Assembly (NCBI RefSeq): GCF_014641715.1
Contig: NZ_BMIG01000022.1
Span: forward strand, 1 to 35,439
Length of the DNA: 35,439 nucleotides
From: Polaromonas eurypsychrophila
GTDB lineage: Bacteria > Pseudomonadota > Gammaproteobacteria > Burkholderiales > Burkholderiaceae_C
Direction: 5' to 3'
The notes under the pieces were generated by a model. The model saw only the letters and a program-made list of their open reading frames with translations, was not told the DNA's origin and made no database searches. Of this stretch, positions 22,567 to 31,524 are shown one piece after another (position 1 is the stretch's first letter; each line of letters opens with the position of its first letter). The position numbers were made by a program, and so were the translations under genes.

Positions 22567-23448
22567 ATGAACATTTCCTCCTTCAAATTCACAGCCCTTG
22601 CCGCACTGACCCTTGTCAGCCTGGCCGCTTGCACCACCATGGTGCCCGAAGGCGCGGCGCGTGCTGAAAAGGCCGTGGCCGTCACCGCCTCGAACAAGCT
22701 GATCAAGTTCAACGCGGGCCAACCGGGCCGCATTCTGAGCACCGCCAGCATCTCCGGGTTGCAGGCAGGCGAAACCTTGCTGGGCATTGATTACCGCGTG
22801 TCCAAAGACCAGCTCTACGCGCTGGGCAGCAGCGGTCGGCTTTACACCATTAATGAAGACACTGCGGTAGCCACCGTCGTCGGCATGCCGTTTGCCGTCA
22901 AGCTCGAAGGCACGCAGTTTGGCTTTGATTTCAACCCGACGGTGGACCGTATCCGTGTGGTCAGCAACACGGGGCAAAATTTGCGTCTGCACCCTGACAC
23001 GGGTGCGGTCGTGGACAGCAATATGACGCTCGAAGGCGTGCAAACCGACGGAAAATTGGCTTATGCAGCGGGCGACGCGAACTTTGGCAAATCGCCCATA
23101 ACCGTTGGTGCGGCTTACAGCTACAACAAGGTGGACACCAAAATCACCACCAACTTTGCGCTTGATGCGGCCACTGGCGCTCTGGTGACTCAGGGTTCGC
23201 GCGAAGGCCTGGTGCCCCCGGTATCCCCGAACACAGGCCAGCTGTTTACTGTCGGCGCTCTTGGTATGGCGTTTACGACGGCCGCCTTCGACATTCAGGC
23301 CCTGAGCGACGTGGCGTTTGCGGCTTTGAGCAACGACGGCAGCCCGGCCAGCCGCTGGGTGACGATAGATCTGAAAACCGGCGCAGCCAGGTTGCTGGGC
23401 ACGGTGGGTGGTGGCGAGCGCGTGGTCGGTATTGCGCTGGAGCCCTGA
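22567..23448 (+). CDS. DUF4394 lipoprotein
   Basis: 293 residues from the ATG at 22567. The signal peptide ends in the lipobox LAAC (Cys22). The rest fits DUF4394: GETLLGIDYRVSKDQLYALG, then GRLYTIN, FGFDFNPTVDRIRVVS and NTGQNLRLHPDTGAV, and GTVGGGERVVGIAL at the end. This reads as a beta-propeller-like fold with repeated blade motifs. It should sit in the outer membrane or periplasm. The function of the family is unknown. The open frame extends to 22456, but the added part lacks a signal peptide. It lies 136 bp after the Usp gene on the same strand. Confidence 0.85.
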   Translation: MNISSFKFTALAALTLVSLAACTTMVPEGAARAEKAVAVTASNKLIKFNAGQPGRILSTASISGLQAGETLLGIDYRVSKDQLYALGSSGRLYTINEDTAVATVVGMPFAVKLEGTQFGFDFNPTVDRIRVVSNTGQNLRLHPDTGAVVDSNMTLEGVQTDGKLAYAAGDANFGKSPITVGAAYSYNKVDTKITTNFALDAATGALVTQGSREGLVPPVSPNTGQLFTVGALGMAFTTAAFDIQALSDVAFAALSNDGSPASRWVTIDLKTGAARLLGTVGGGERVVGIALEP

Positions 23449-23486
23449 TCAAGCAGGCAGTTGTCTCTTCCTGTTCATTCTGAGCT

Positions 23487-23506
23487 TGTCGAAGCGTGCT
23501 TCGACA
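23487..23506. repeat. Short palindromic repeat TGTCGAAGC-GT-GCTTCGACA
   Basis: There are 9-bp perfect arms with a 2-base loop, 38 bp after the DUF4394 stop. GAGCTTGTCGAAG hairpins of this type are common dispersed palindromes in Proteobacteria (recalled). There is no U-run after it, so it is probably not a simple intrinsic terminator, though it could stabilise the 3' end. Confidence 0.7.
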
Positions 23507-23564
23507 GTGGATAGACCAAGCCTTGCCCGAACGTGTCATTGCCGTGTCTACCGCACAGCCAAGA

Positions 23565-23777
23565 CTAGTGGCCGATCTCCGAGGTCTGGAACACGATTTC
23601 CCCGCTTGGAATATGCACCACACGAATCTGCTGGCGCGTCGGGTCAGCCAGGCTTTTGACAGCGACGGCCACCGCCAGCGAGCGGTCGGCGTACAGCGAC
23701 TGAAAGTTGAGTGTGTGTGGCAGCAGGCTGCCCAGCAAAGGATTCCTGCTTTCAATGCGGTATTGAGCGGACGCCAT
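23565..23777 (-). CDS. Small hypothetical protein
   Basis: 70 residues, start MASAQYRIES with AAGG eight bases upstream of the ATG. I recognise no family. It reads as a compact alpha/beta sequence (HTLNFQSLYADRSLAVAVAV, then RQQIRVVHIPSGEIVFQT), with two strand-like segments at the C-terminus. It lies on the minus strand between the DUF4394 gene and the permease gene and could be co-transcribed with the permease (141 bp downstream of its stop). Support is composition and ribosome site only. Confidence 0.5.
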   Translation of the reverse strand: MASAQYRIESRNPLLGSLLPHTLNFQSLYADRSLAVAVAVKSLADPTRQQIRVVHIPSGEIVFQTSEIGH

Positions 23778-23918
23778 GATGAGAGCCTTGTTGAAGTGAT
23801 GCTGTCATCGTAGGCGTGATGCGCGACGCCGTCATGACAATCCCGCGTCCCGCAGGCCTTTAAGGTAAGCAAACGAAAACGCGCATCGGCAGGCACCGTG
23901 CCATAGCGTTTTCTGCGC

Positions 23919-26588
23919 CTACCAGTCTTCCTTGACCGCCAGCACCGCATCCCGCCCCGCCGCCGCGCGTCCCGCCAGCCAGGCGGTGACCGTGCCGGCC
24001 AGCACCACCGCCGCGCACAGGGCCAGCAGCCGGGGCCAGGGCAGGGCCAGGTCCATGGTCCAGTGAAAACTCTGCGGATTCACCACATGCACCAGCACCA
24101 GCGACACCGCCAGACCCAGGCCGAGGCCAGCCAGCGCACCGGCCAGTGTCCAGGCTGCGCCTTCTCCGGCGACCAGCGTGAGGATTTGCCGGCGTGTCAA
24201 TCCCAAATGGGCCAGCAGTCCAAACTCCTTGCGCCGCGCCAGCACCTGCGCACTGAAGCTGGCAGCCACGCCGAACAGGCCAATGGCAATCGCGACGGCC
24301 TGCAGCCAGTAGGTCACGGCAAAGCTGCGGTCGAAGATGCGCAGCGAGCTCGCACGGATCTGGCTGCTCGATGCAAATTCGATCAGTTCACCCGCGCCCG
24401 GCGACTGGGCCTGCGCCAGTGCGCGCACCGCCTGCTGCACCTGCGGCTCCGCAGCGCCGGGTGCCAGCCACAGCGCCAGGTCGTTGACACGCCGGTCGCC
24501 GGTCAGGCGCTCAAAGTCGCGCTGGTCCATGGCGATGGCGCCAAACTGGCGGGCGTAGTCGCGCCAGACGCCAGCCACGAAGAACTGTTCGCCCCCACGC
24601 TTGTCGCCTTGCGTACTACGCTGCCCCACCAGGGGGCGGTCGCTTGCTCGGGGCGGCCCTTCGCTGCGCGGATTCGTCTTGCTTGCCGTCGCATTTGCTC
24701 CTGAATTGATAGCTGTTGGCGCTTGTCCGGTATGGGTCAGGGCCCGAAAAGGCTCCGTAAGCGGGGCAAACACCCGGCCGGGCTGCGCGCCATACAAATC
24801 GACCATGGGTTCACTGACATAAATGGCCACCTGGCCGGCGGGTACCGGCAGCGGCTCGCCCACCAGCGGCAGGCTGGCGGCAGGGTCTTGCAGGTCACGG
24901 GCAATCAGCGCGACGGCGGGCTGGCCGGCATCAAGCAGCAGTTGCGTCACACGCAGGCTGCCGGTGCGTGCCACGCCGGGGACCTGGGCCAGTGCCTGCA
25001 CAAAGTCCGGCGAGAAGTACACGGTGTCGCTGGCGGCGGTGTTGCTGGCTGTGCGCACATAAACATCAGCAGGCAGCACCACGTCCAGCCAGTGCGTGAC
25101 CGAGTCGCGAAAACTCGCCACCATCACGGTCAGGGCGACCGCCAGGCTCAGCGACGCGACCACGCCGCTGACAGCAACGGCGGCGCTTCCACGTACGCGG
25201 CGCGCGCGTTCAACCGCCAGCAACGGCAGCAGGTGCTGCGCGACGTGCGGTGCGATGCGGTCGTACAGCAGCGCGATCAGCCAGGGCAGGGCGCTGATAC
25301 CGCCGACCAGCAGCAGACCGACCGACAGGTAGGCGCCCAGCGCGATGCCAAACACCGGGGGTGTCAGTGCGAGCAGGCCGGCAGCGGCGATCAGCAGCAG
25401 GCTGAGCCGCCAGGGCGTGCCGCCGGCTGATGGCGCGCCCAGGCCTTTGAGGGTTTGCGCAGGCGGCAACTTCTGCGCAGCGCGCGCCGGCCACCAGCCG
25501 CCAACCAGCGCGGCGGCTACGCCGAGCAGGCCGTAAATCAGCGCGGCACCTGCGTCCCATTGCAGCGCCGGAGCGACGCCGGAAAAGTATCCGCCGCCAA
25601 GATCACCACCCAGCAGGCGCAGGGCCAGCGTCGCCAGCACGGTGCCGAGCGCGATACCGGCGACGCTGCCGACAATGCCCAGCAGCGCCGACTCCCACAG
25701 CACCAGCCGCAGGCGCTCGCGGCCGGTCAGGCCCAGCACACCGAGCAGGGCAAACTGCTGTGCGCGTTTGGCCACACTCAGCGACAGCACTGAAAACACC
25801 AGGAAAGCGCCGGTGAACAGCGCCACCAGCGCCAGCACCGTCAGATTGACGCGGTAGGCGCGCGACAGGTTGCTGACACGCTGCGCGTCGTCGCCCGGTT
25901 CGGTGGCGGTGAGGGTGGCCGGTAGTTGCAGCGCGGCGATAAAGGCGGCACGGTCGCTGCCCGCCTGCAGGCGCAGGTCGATGCGCGAGAGCTGGCCGGT
26001 GCGGCTAAACAGCTCTTGCGCCGCGCCTATGTCCATCACCGCCAGCGGCGCGCCGCCAGCGGCCACGCTGCCAGCCACCTGCACATCGAGTAACTTCAGG
26101 CCGCTTTGCAGCCGCAGGCGCTGGCCCGCGAGGGCCTGCTGCGCGGCCGCGTTGAGAAACACCGCGCCGGGTATAAACAGTGCCAAACGCGCGGTATCAG
26201 CGGCAGGCACCGGCATCAGGGCCGGCGCCAGCCGGGCTACCACCAGCGCATCGACACCGACCACACGCAGGGCCACACGTTTGCCATCCGCACCGAGAGC
26301 ATAGGTGCCAAGCTCCAGCACCGGGCTGGCTGCGGCAACTTCAGGATGGTTGGCCACACGCGCATACAGCGCTTCGTCAAAACTGCCGCGCACCGCGCGC
26401 AGCTCCAGGTCAGGCTGGCCGTTGACCGACCGCACCGCCTGCGAAAACTCGCTGAGCGCAGACGCATTGATCAGCTGCACCGAAAACGCCAGAGCCACAC
26501 CCAGCATTACCGCCGCCACGGCGGCTGCGTTGCGCCAGCGGTGGTGCAGCAGTTCCTGCCAGGAAAAAGTATGCAGCAGGCGCAGCAT
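23919..26588 (-). CDS. ABC transporter permease, double FtsX type
   Basis: 889 residues. It has two FtsX-like halves. TM1 is near 20-42 (RNAAAVAAVMLGVALAFSVQ), followed by a large periplasmic domain. Helices follow near 245-275 and 295-365, with a central pair near 395-440 and one near 475-500. After a second periplasmic domain, three C-terminal helices end the protein (YWLQAVAIAIGLFGVAASF, LAGALAGLGLGLAVSLVLV, LLALCAAVVLAGTVTAWLAG). This is the layout of AttFG/YbbP-like permeases, which work with a LolD-like ATPase on lipids or envelope substrates. Residues ~611-666 in the second periplasmic domain are a low-complexity insert. It lies 15 bp after the pseudo-esterase gene in one operon. Confidence 0.9.
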   Translation of the reverse strand: MLRLLHTFSWQELLHHRWRNAAAVAAVMLGVALAFSVQLINASALSEFSQAVRSVNGQPDLELRAVRGSFDEALYARVANHPEVAAASPVLELGTYALGADGKRVALRVVGVDALVVARLAPALMPVPAADTARLALFIPGAVFLNAAAQQALAGQRLRLQSGLKLLDVQVAGSVAAGGAPLAVMDIGAAQELFSRTGQLSRIDLRLQAGSDRAAFIAALQLPATLTATEPGDDAQRVSNLSRAYRVNLTVLALVALFTGAFLVFSVLSLSVAKRAQQFALLGVLGLTGRERLRLVLWESALLGIVGSVAGIALGTVLATLALRLLGGDLGGGYFSGVAPALQWDAGAALIYGLLGVAAALVGGWWPARAAQKLPPAQTLKGLGAPSAGGTPWRLSLLLIAAAGLLALTPPVFGIALGAYLSVGLLLVGGISALPWLIALLYDRIAPHVAQHLLPLLAVERARRVRGSAAVAVSGVVASLSLAVALTVMVASFRDSVTHWLDVVLPADVYVRTASNTAASDTVYFSPDFVQALAQVPGVARTGSLRVTQLLLDAGQPAVALIARDLQDPAASLPLVGEPLPVPAGQVAIYVSEPMVDLYGAQPGRVFAPLTEPFRALTHTGQAPTAINSGANATASKTNPRSEGPPRASDRPLVGQRSTQGDKRGGEQFFVAGVWRDYARQFGAIAMDQRDFERLTGDRRVNDLALWLAPGAAEPQVQQAVRALAQAQSPGAGELIEFASSSQIRASSLRIFDRSFAVTYWLQAVAIAIGLFGVAASFSAQVLARRKEFGLLAHLGLTRRQILTLVAGEGAAWTLAGALAGLGLGLAVSLVLVHVVNPQSFHWTMDLALPWPRLLALCAAVVLAGTVTAWLAGRAAAGRDAVLAVKEDW
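24590..24760. repeat. Composite repeat insert inside the permease gene (includes ~55-bp repeat copy C)
   Basis: Plus-strand bases 24702-24754 start TGAATTGATAGCTGTTGGCG and contain CCGGTATGGGTCAGGGCCC, aligning with copies A and B. The adjoining 24610-24675 is a GC-rich segment (CTGCCCCACCAGGGGGCGG, then GCTCGGGGCGGCCCTTCGC) of another repeat style. Together they encode a Pro/Ser/Arg-rich run from about residue 611 to 666 with no resemblance to the rest of the permease and no frame change. This looks like insertion of repeat DNA tolerated in a periplasmic loop. Confidence 0.55.
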
Positions 26589-26603
26589 GGGAAGTTTGCA
26601 GAT

Positions 26604-27266
26604 TCAGGCCGCGCGCCAAAAGCGCAACGGCACGCAGGTCTGCAGGCGCTGCACCGCCTGGTCCATCAGCGCTGGATGTAATTCATGCCCAATGCTCGAG
26701 GCGATGTCGCAGGTCGCATCAGCGCCGAGTTCCATCAGCCGCGCATACGCCTGCTGCGTCAGTTGCGCCGGCACTTGCTCGTCACGCTGGCCGTGCAGCA
26801 GGTGCAGCGTGGTCAGGGCCGGCGCCTTGTCGGGCAGGGCGGCGTAACTGCCTGAAAATGCCAGCACCCGGCCGGCCAGTCCATCATGGGTGTCGCTCAG
26901 CGCCAGCGCGAGGGTGGCGCCCTGGCCAAAGCCAGCCACGGCGGTGTCGGACTGCAGCATGCCGAAGCGCGCTTGCTGCTCGCGCAAGAAAACGGCAAGG
27001 GCCGCCACAACCTTTGCCACACGTTCGGACCGGTTGCCGTCGGTCAATTCGATTGCCGGAAACCAGTGACGTTCGGTTTTACCCAGGTGGATGGACTCCA
27101 CACCCTCGGGCATCACGATGACGGCTTCGGGGAAGGATTCACCGAGCAGGTTGGCGAAATCCAGCATGTCCATCGAAGAAGCGCCGGCGTCGTGCAGCAG
27201 CACGAACAGTTGCCGGGGCGGCGTGGCCGGCAGCAGTTCCAGGGTTTCGAAGGAAAAAGCAGTCAT
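26604..27266 (-). CDS. Phospholipase/carboxylesterase-family protein lacking the nucleophile (pseudo-esterase)
   Basis: 220 residues, the length of the YpfH/carboxylesterase-2 family of cytoplasmic serine hydrolases. The fold is clear: LFVLLHDAGAS near 20-30, VIVMPEGVES near 49-58, HWFPAI at 67-72. The nucleophile elbow should read GFSQG but here reads AGFGQGAT with Gly114 (codon GGC at 26925-26927; AGC would be Ser). The Asp of HGQRDEQVP (Asp162) and the His of IGHELHP (His194) remain. The protein is therefore probably inactive as a serine hydrolase and may bind a lipid or ester. It lies between the ATPase (8 bp) and the permease (15 bp) genes, so it should be made with the transporter. Confidence 0.85.
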   Translation of the reverse strand: MTAFSFETLELLPATPPRQLFVLLHDAGASSMDMLDFANLLGESFPEAVIVMPEGVESIHLGKTERHWFPAIELTDGNRSERVAKVVAALAVFLREQQARFGMLQSDTAVAGFGQGATLALALSDTHDGLAGRVLAFSGSYAALPDKAPALTTLHLLHGQRDEQVPAQLTQQAYARLMELGADATCDIASSIGHELHPALMDQAVQRLQTCVPLRFWRAA

Positions 27267-27274
27267 GGCTGATC

Positions 27275-27922
27275 TTAGGCGCGTATGCCGTCGCTGCTCA
27301 GATGCAGCACGCGATCGGCACGCGCGGCGGCAGTTTCAGAATGGGTGACCAGCACCAGCGAGGCGCCGTGTTCACGGGTTTGCGCCACCAGCGCGTCCAT
27401 CACTTTGGCTGCGGTGCTGGGGTCCAGGTTGCCGGTCGGCTCGTCGGCCAGCAGCAGGCCGGGGCGGTGGATCAGCGCCCGCGCAATCGCCACGCGCTGC
27501 AACTGCCCGCCCGAGAGCTGCTGCGGCAGGCGCGCGCCCAGGCCGTCGAGCCCGACGGCGGCCAGCATGGCCGACACGCGGGCATCGTCGTGCTGGCCCA
27601 GCAGCAACAGCGGCAAGGCGATGTTCTGCGCGACATCAAGGTGCGGCAACACATGAAAGGCCTGGAACACGAAGCCGACCTTTTCGCGTCGCAACAGGGC
27701 ACGCTGGTCGTCGCTCAGGGCCGCCATGTCCACGCCGTCCAGATGGACGGAGCCGCTGTCCCAGCTATCGAGTCCCGCCATGCAGTTGAGCAAGGTTGAT
27801 TTGCCGACGCCTGATTCACCGACGATGGCGACAAATTCTCCGGGCGCAACCTCCAGCGAAACGTTCTGGAACACGGCGACCTCGCCGTAGTGTTTGCCGA
27901 GCCGGTTAATGCGCAGGCTCAT
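27275..27922 (-). CDS. ABC transporter ATPase, LolD/MacB type
   Basis: 215 residues from the ATG at 27922 (GAGAGG seven bases upstream); the open frame reaches 28222 but the extra part crosses a dispersed palindrome and is not ATPase-like. Motifs: Walker A GESGVGKS (35-42), Q-loop FVFQ (Q87), signature LSGGQ (136-140), Walker B LLLADEPTGNLD (156-167), H-loop THS (about 195). DEPTGNLD is typical of ATPases of FtsX-type permeases (LolD, MacB, AttE). First gene of the ATPase, pseudo-esterase, permease operon. It should power the permease to act on an envelope lipid or peptide; the substrate is unknown. Confidence 0.92.
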   Translation of the reverse strand: MSLRINRLGKHYGEVAVFQNVSLEVAPGEFVAIVGESGVGKSTLLNCMAGLDSWDSGSVHLDGVDMAALSDDQRALLRREKVGFVFQAFHVLPHLDVAQNIALPLLLLGQHDDARVSAMLAAVGLDGLGARLPQQLSGGQLQRVAIARALIHRPGLLLADEPTGNLDPSTAAKVMDALVAQTREHGASLVLVTHSETAAARADRVLHLSSDGIRA

Positions 27923-27949
27923 GGGTTGGCCTCTCGCGCGGAATTTGTC

Positions 27950-27970
27950 ATTGCGGGCTTGACCCGCAAT
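27950..27970. repeat. Palindromic repeat ATTGCGGG-CTTGA-CCCGCAAT
   Basis: There are 8-bp perfect arms around CTTGA, in the gap between miaA and the ABC operon and 28 bp before the ATPase start. Hairpins of this form (GTCATTGCGGGCTTGACCC) are widespread dispersed palindromes in Proteobacteria (recalled). Here it would lie in the ABC operon leader if the promoter is upstream. Confidence 0.75.
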
Positions 27971-28067
27971 CCATGCGACGCGGGCCGGGAAAATGGCTTG
28001 TGCGACATGGATATCGGATCGAATCCGGGACGACAGACGGAGAGAGTGAAGGCAAGCGAAAAATTTC

Positions 28068-29033
28068 TCATTGACCTGTTCTTCCCGTCTTCGATGCCGA
28101 TACCGCTTTGAGCACTTGCTGCAGCGCATCGGGCGCATCGCAGGCGACAATTTGACGGTCGGGCATGGAGCGCAGCCAGGTGATCTGGCGCTTGGCGAGC
28201 TGGCGCGTGGCGGCGATGCCACGCTCGCGCAGTTCCGCCATCGGCCAGTCGCCGTTGAGGGCTTCCCAGACCTGGCGGTAACCGACGCAGCGCATCGACG
28301 GCAGGTCCGGGTGCAGGTCGCCCCGCGCGCGCAAGGCCTTCACTTCGTCCAGGAACCCGCTGGTGAGCATGGCATCGAAGCGCTGCGCGATGCGTTCATG
28401 CAGCCAGCTCCTTTCCTGTGGTTCAAGAGAAATAAGCGCCCCAGCCCTTTGCCGGTGTGCGTAGATAGCTCCTTTTTCGATAGCGTTTTGCTTTTGAAAA
28501 AACGACAAAGGCTGGCCCGACACGCGAAACACCTCAAGCGCGCGAGAGATGCGTTGCGAGTCATTCGGCGACAGCCGCGCCGCCGTGACGGCGTCGACCG
28601 CCGCCAGCTCGGCATGTAATGCCGGCCAGCCTTTGGCCTGCGCTTCGGCGTCGAGTGCAGCACGTGTCGCCGGGTCGGCGGTCGGCATGTCGTCGAGCCC
28701 GTCGCGCAGCGCCTTGAAGTACAGCATGGTCCCGCCGACCAGCAGCGGCAGCTTGCCGCGCGCGCTGATCTCGCCAATCAGCCGCGTGGCGTCGATCAAA
28801 AACTCGGCGGCGCTGTAGGCCTGCAGCGGGTCGCGGATGTTGATCAGGTGGTGCGGCGCGGCGGCCAGTTCGGCGGGTGTGGGTTTGGCGGTGCCGATGT
28901 CCATGCCGCGGTAGACCAGGGCGGAATCGACGCTGATGATTTCAACCGGCTGCTGCGCGGCGACGGCCAGCGCGGCAGCGGTTTTGCCCGAGGCGGTGGG
29001 CCCGGCAATACCGATCCAGCGCGGTGTTGTCAT
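28068..29033 (-). CDS. miaA: tRNA dimethylallyltransferase
   Basis: 321 residues. It adds a dimethylallyl group to A37 of tRNAs reading UNN codons. The P-loop GPTASGKT is at 11-18; [16 protein letters not shown] at 36-51 is the family signature; [12 protein letters not shown] at 98-109 and GYRQVWEAL near 275 are further landmarks. The segment about 184-203 is encoded by a copy of the ~55-bp dispersed repeat (sense orientation), where other MiaA proteins have a variable stretch after the PLS motif. The frame is kept and the core motifs are intact, so it should be active. Its ATG overlaps the MFS gene stop by 4 bp, so the two are co-transcribed. Confidence 0.95.
   Translation of the reverse strand: MTTPRWIGIAGPTASGKTAAALAVAAQQPVEIISVDSALVYRGMDIGTAKPTPAELAAAPHHLINIRDPLQAYSAAEFLIDATRLIGEISARGKLPLLVGGTMLYFKALRDGLDDMPTADPATRAALDAEAQAKGWPALHAELAAVDAVTAARLSPNDSQRISRALEVFRVSGQPLSFFQKQNAIEKGAIYAHRQRAGALISLEPQERSWLHERIAQRFDAMLTSGFLDEVKALRARGDLHPDLPSMRCVGYRQVWEALNGDWPMAELRERGIAATRQLAKRQITWLRSMPDRQIVACDAPDALQQVLKAVSASKTGRTGQ
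28425..28482 (-). repeat. ~55-bp dispersed repeat inside miaA
   Basis: The minus strand reads GGAGCTATCTACGCACACCG, then GCAAAGGGCTGGGGCGC and TTATTTCTCTTGAA. It aligns with copies A and B (GATAGCT, TGCGC, GGGCTGG, ATTTGGCTTG). It is sense to the gene and encodes [17 protein letters not shown] with no frame change. Confidence 0.5.
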
Positions 29034-30289
29034 GGGCGCACCGGCGTGGTCAGCGCAGCCGGGTCGCCATGTTTCTGAACCAGCGTCCAGGCCGTCACTG
29101 AAATACAGACACTCCAGAACAGCACGCCATAGGCCAGCGGAAACACCGTGCCGTCCATGTGGCTGCCGAGCCAGCCGCCCATGGCAAAGGCGGCCAGCAT
29201 CATCAGGAAGCCGTTAAGCGCAGAAGCTGCGCCCGCTGCGCCGGGAAAGGGGCTGACGGCCCCGCTCTGGCTGCAGGGCTGGTGCACACCATGCGCAAAA
29301 ACAAACAGGTAATAGGGCAGCAGCAGGGCCCAGACGTTGTGCATGCCGGCCCAGGCCAGCGTGCTGATCAGCAGGCCACCGCTCAGCGTCAGGCCACCGG
29401 CCATCGCGACCGAGCGGCGCACGCCAAAACGCGGCAGCAGGCGGCGGCACCAGATGGTGCCCAGCACATAGACAAAAGACATCGAAAACATCACCAGGCC
29501 GTATTCGGTCTTGGACAGGCCCAGCACCTTGATGAAAATAAAGGACGAGGACGCCAGAAAGGTGAACAGCCCGCCATAGGAGGCGGTGGACAGCGCTGAG
29601 AAGGCGACAAAGGTCGGGTTGCGCACAATCGTCCACCATGTGCGCAACAGGGTGCGCGGTTCCAGTGCGCGCGGGTTTTTCAGCGTCAGGGTTTCTTCAA
29701 AGCGCAGCGCAATCATGGCCAGTGCGACCGCGCCGAAAACCGCCAGCACCAGCAATGCGGCGCGCCAGTTGAAGATGTCCGACAGCAGGCCGCCCAGCGG
29801 CGCACTCAGGCAGGCGATCACGCCCAGGCCGGTGAGCCCGCGCGACATGGCACGCGCAGCGGCCACCGGTGCGTAGAGGTCGCGCACGATGGCGCGCGCG
29901 CACATCACGGCCGCCCCCATGGCCGCGCCCTGCACGATGCGCCAGATGATCAGCAGCGCCATGGACGGCGCGAGCGCCGCGCCCATGGCAGCCAGCACGT
30001 AGGCGGCCAGGCCCCACAGCAAGATGGGCCGGCGGCCAAATCGGTCGGACAGCGGCCCCCAGAAAAGCTGGGAAATACCGAAGGCCAGCAACAGGCCGGT
30101 GAGCGTGAGCTGGGCCTGCGCCATGGGCGCGCCGAATCCTTCGGTGAGCGCGGGCAGGGCCGGCAGGTAGAGATCGGTGGTGACGGGCTGGATGCCGAGC
30201 AGCAGCGTGAGCACCAGAACCACCAGGGCGGGTGACATCGCAGGGGTTGCGGCAGGGGAGGAAAGGGCGGCGGACGGGGTGAGGGGCAT
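29030..30289 (-). CDS. MFS drug-resistance exporter, Bcr/CflA-like
   Basis: 419 residues with 12 predicted helices, for example [20 protein letters not shown] at the N-terminus. The first loop between helices 2 and 3 has the MFS motif [16 protein letters not shown] (about 77-92), and the motif-C region follows. The opening [16 protein letters not shown] is characteristic of the Bcr/CflA drug exporters of the inner membrane. The substrate cannot be told. First gene of the unit with miaA. Confidence 0.9.
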   Translation of the reverse strand: MPLTPSAALSSPAATPAMSPALVVLVLTLLLGIQPVTTDLYLPALPALTEGFGAPMAQAQLTLTGLLLAFGISQLFWGPLSDRFGRRPILLWGLAAYVLAAMGAALAPSMALLIIWRIVQGAAMGAAVMCARAIVRDLYAPVAAARAMSRGLTGLGVIACLSAPLGGLLSDIFNWRAALLVLAVFGAVALAMIALRFEETLTLKNPRALEPRTLLRTWWTIVRNPTFVAFSALSTASYGGLFTFLASSSFIFIKVLGLSKTEYGLVMFSMSFVYVLGTIWCRRLLPRFGVRRSVAMAGGLTLSGGLLISTLAWAGMHNVWALLLPYYLFVFAHGVHQPCSQSGAVSPFPGAAGAASALNGFLMMLAAFAMGGWLGSHMDGTVFPLAYGVLFWSVCISVTAWTLVQKHGDPAALTTPVRP

Positions 30290-30478
30290 TGATCGGAGGG
30301 TATCAGATGGGGGAAGCGCTGAACAAGTCTCTGCGGCGCGTGATCAGCCGGGCTTGGGCGGTCTGCTGCGTTGAATTCTTTGCCAATAGTGGGCTATTGG
30401 TTGCGAAATCCGCCTTGCATTCCATCCCAATCCGGCTGCCGCGCATCCGCAAGAACTGTTCGGCGCTTCCCGAGCCGC

Positions 30479-31324
30479 TTATTTCAGGCTGAACAACTGC
30501 GCCAACGCCTGTCGGTACTGGGCCTGGCCCACCGAATTGGTGTTGTGGTGCGAGCCGCCTTCGACCAGCACAAACAGCTTGGGCTGGACGGCCGCCTCGT
30601 AGAGTTTGCGGCCCAGGCCGGGCAGGATCAGGCGGTCTTCGCCGCCATGCACCACCAGCAGCGGCGAGCCTATCTTGTCGACCTTGTGAGCCGCTTCGAA
30701 ACGCTGGGTGATCAGCAGTGATACCGGCACCCAGCCCCATTTGGAGGTGCTGACCACGTCGGCGATCGATGAGAAGGTGCCCTCTACAATCGTGCCGCTT
30801 TCGTCGCCAACCTCGGTAGCCAGGTGGATGGCGATAGGCCCGCCCAGCGAGTGGCCGAACACATAACGCGGCCGGTCCGGGTATTTTTTCGCCAGCCAGT
30901 CCCAGGCGGCGCGCGCGTCCTGGTAGGCGGTTTCCTCGGACGGCAGGGTCTGCGTGCTTTTGCCGAAGCCACGGTAGTCCACGCCCAGCACTGAAAAACC
31001 CAGCTCCTGCATGCGGCGCATGCGGGGTGCCGAGCCGGTCACGTTGTAACGCGCGCCGTGCAGGTACAGCAGGATGGGGGCATTGGGCTGATCGGCGGGC
31101 AGCCAGAGTCCGTGCAATTTGGGCGCTTCTTCGCCCTTTGAGGCGGCGGGCAGCTTGATCCAGACATCGTCCATGCCTTCGGCCGCCGCCAAGCCGCCGC
31201 TCCAGGTCCGGTCGCTGGGCTGGAAGATCCAGGCGCGCTGGCGTTCGTCGAGGGTGCTGCAGCCGGCGAGGACGGCAATGACCAGGGCCAGGGTGAGGGA
31301 GGCGAGGAGGGTCCAGCGTTTCAT
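30479..31324 (-). CDS. Alpha/beta hydrolase lipoprotein
   Basis: 281 residues. The signal peptide ends in the lipobox LAGC (Cys22), so it is lipid-anchored in the envelope. The hydrolase core: oxyanion region LYLHGAR (87-93), DYRGFGKS (116-123), nucleophile GHSLGG (Ser159), Asp in HGGEDRLI (Asp230) and His in GGSHHN (259/260). It belongs to the BEM46/ABHD13-like serine hydrolase group. The substrate is unknown. It is separated from the MFS gene by 189 bp (30290-30478) with no clear gene and is divergent from the phosphodiesterase gene. Confidence 0.85.
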   Translation of the reverse strand: MKRWTLLASLTLALVIAVLAGCSTLDERQRAWIFQPSDRTWSGGLAAAEGMDDVWIKLPAASKGEEAPKLHGLWLPADQPNAPILLYLHGARYNVTGSAPRMRRMQELGFSVLGVDYRGFGKSTQTLPSEETAYQDARAAWDWLAKKYPDRPRYVFGHSLGGPIAIHLATEVGDESGTIVEGTFSSIADVVSTSKWGWVPVSLLITQRFEAAHKVDKIGSPLLVVHGGEDRLILPGLGRKLYEAAVQPKLFVLVEGGSHHNTNSVGQAQYRQALAQLFSLK

Positions 31325-31524
31325 GCTTCAGGTGGAGTAGCGGGAACGGTAAAAGTTCGCATCTGTGCTGATTGTTGCGTGTCCCGCCCACCGCCTGATG
31401 TCTGCTCTGTGAAGTCGCGTAAAAATCAGGCGCATGGCAAAAGGTGCCGGACGGCGACTTGCCTTCACGAAACCGTCACTGGCGTGCACCACAGTGGGGG
31501 CTTCAAAAAAACACAGGGTATGTC

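Noticed and set aside
27923..28222. N-terminal extension of the ABC ATPase frame
   Set aside because: It crosses a dispersed palindrome and overlaps miaA; the ATPase fold begins right after the ATG at 27922, which has a good ribosome site.
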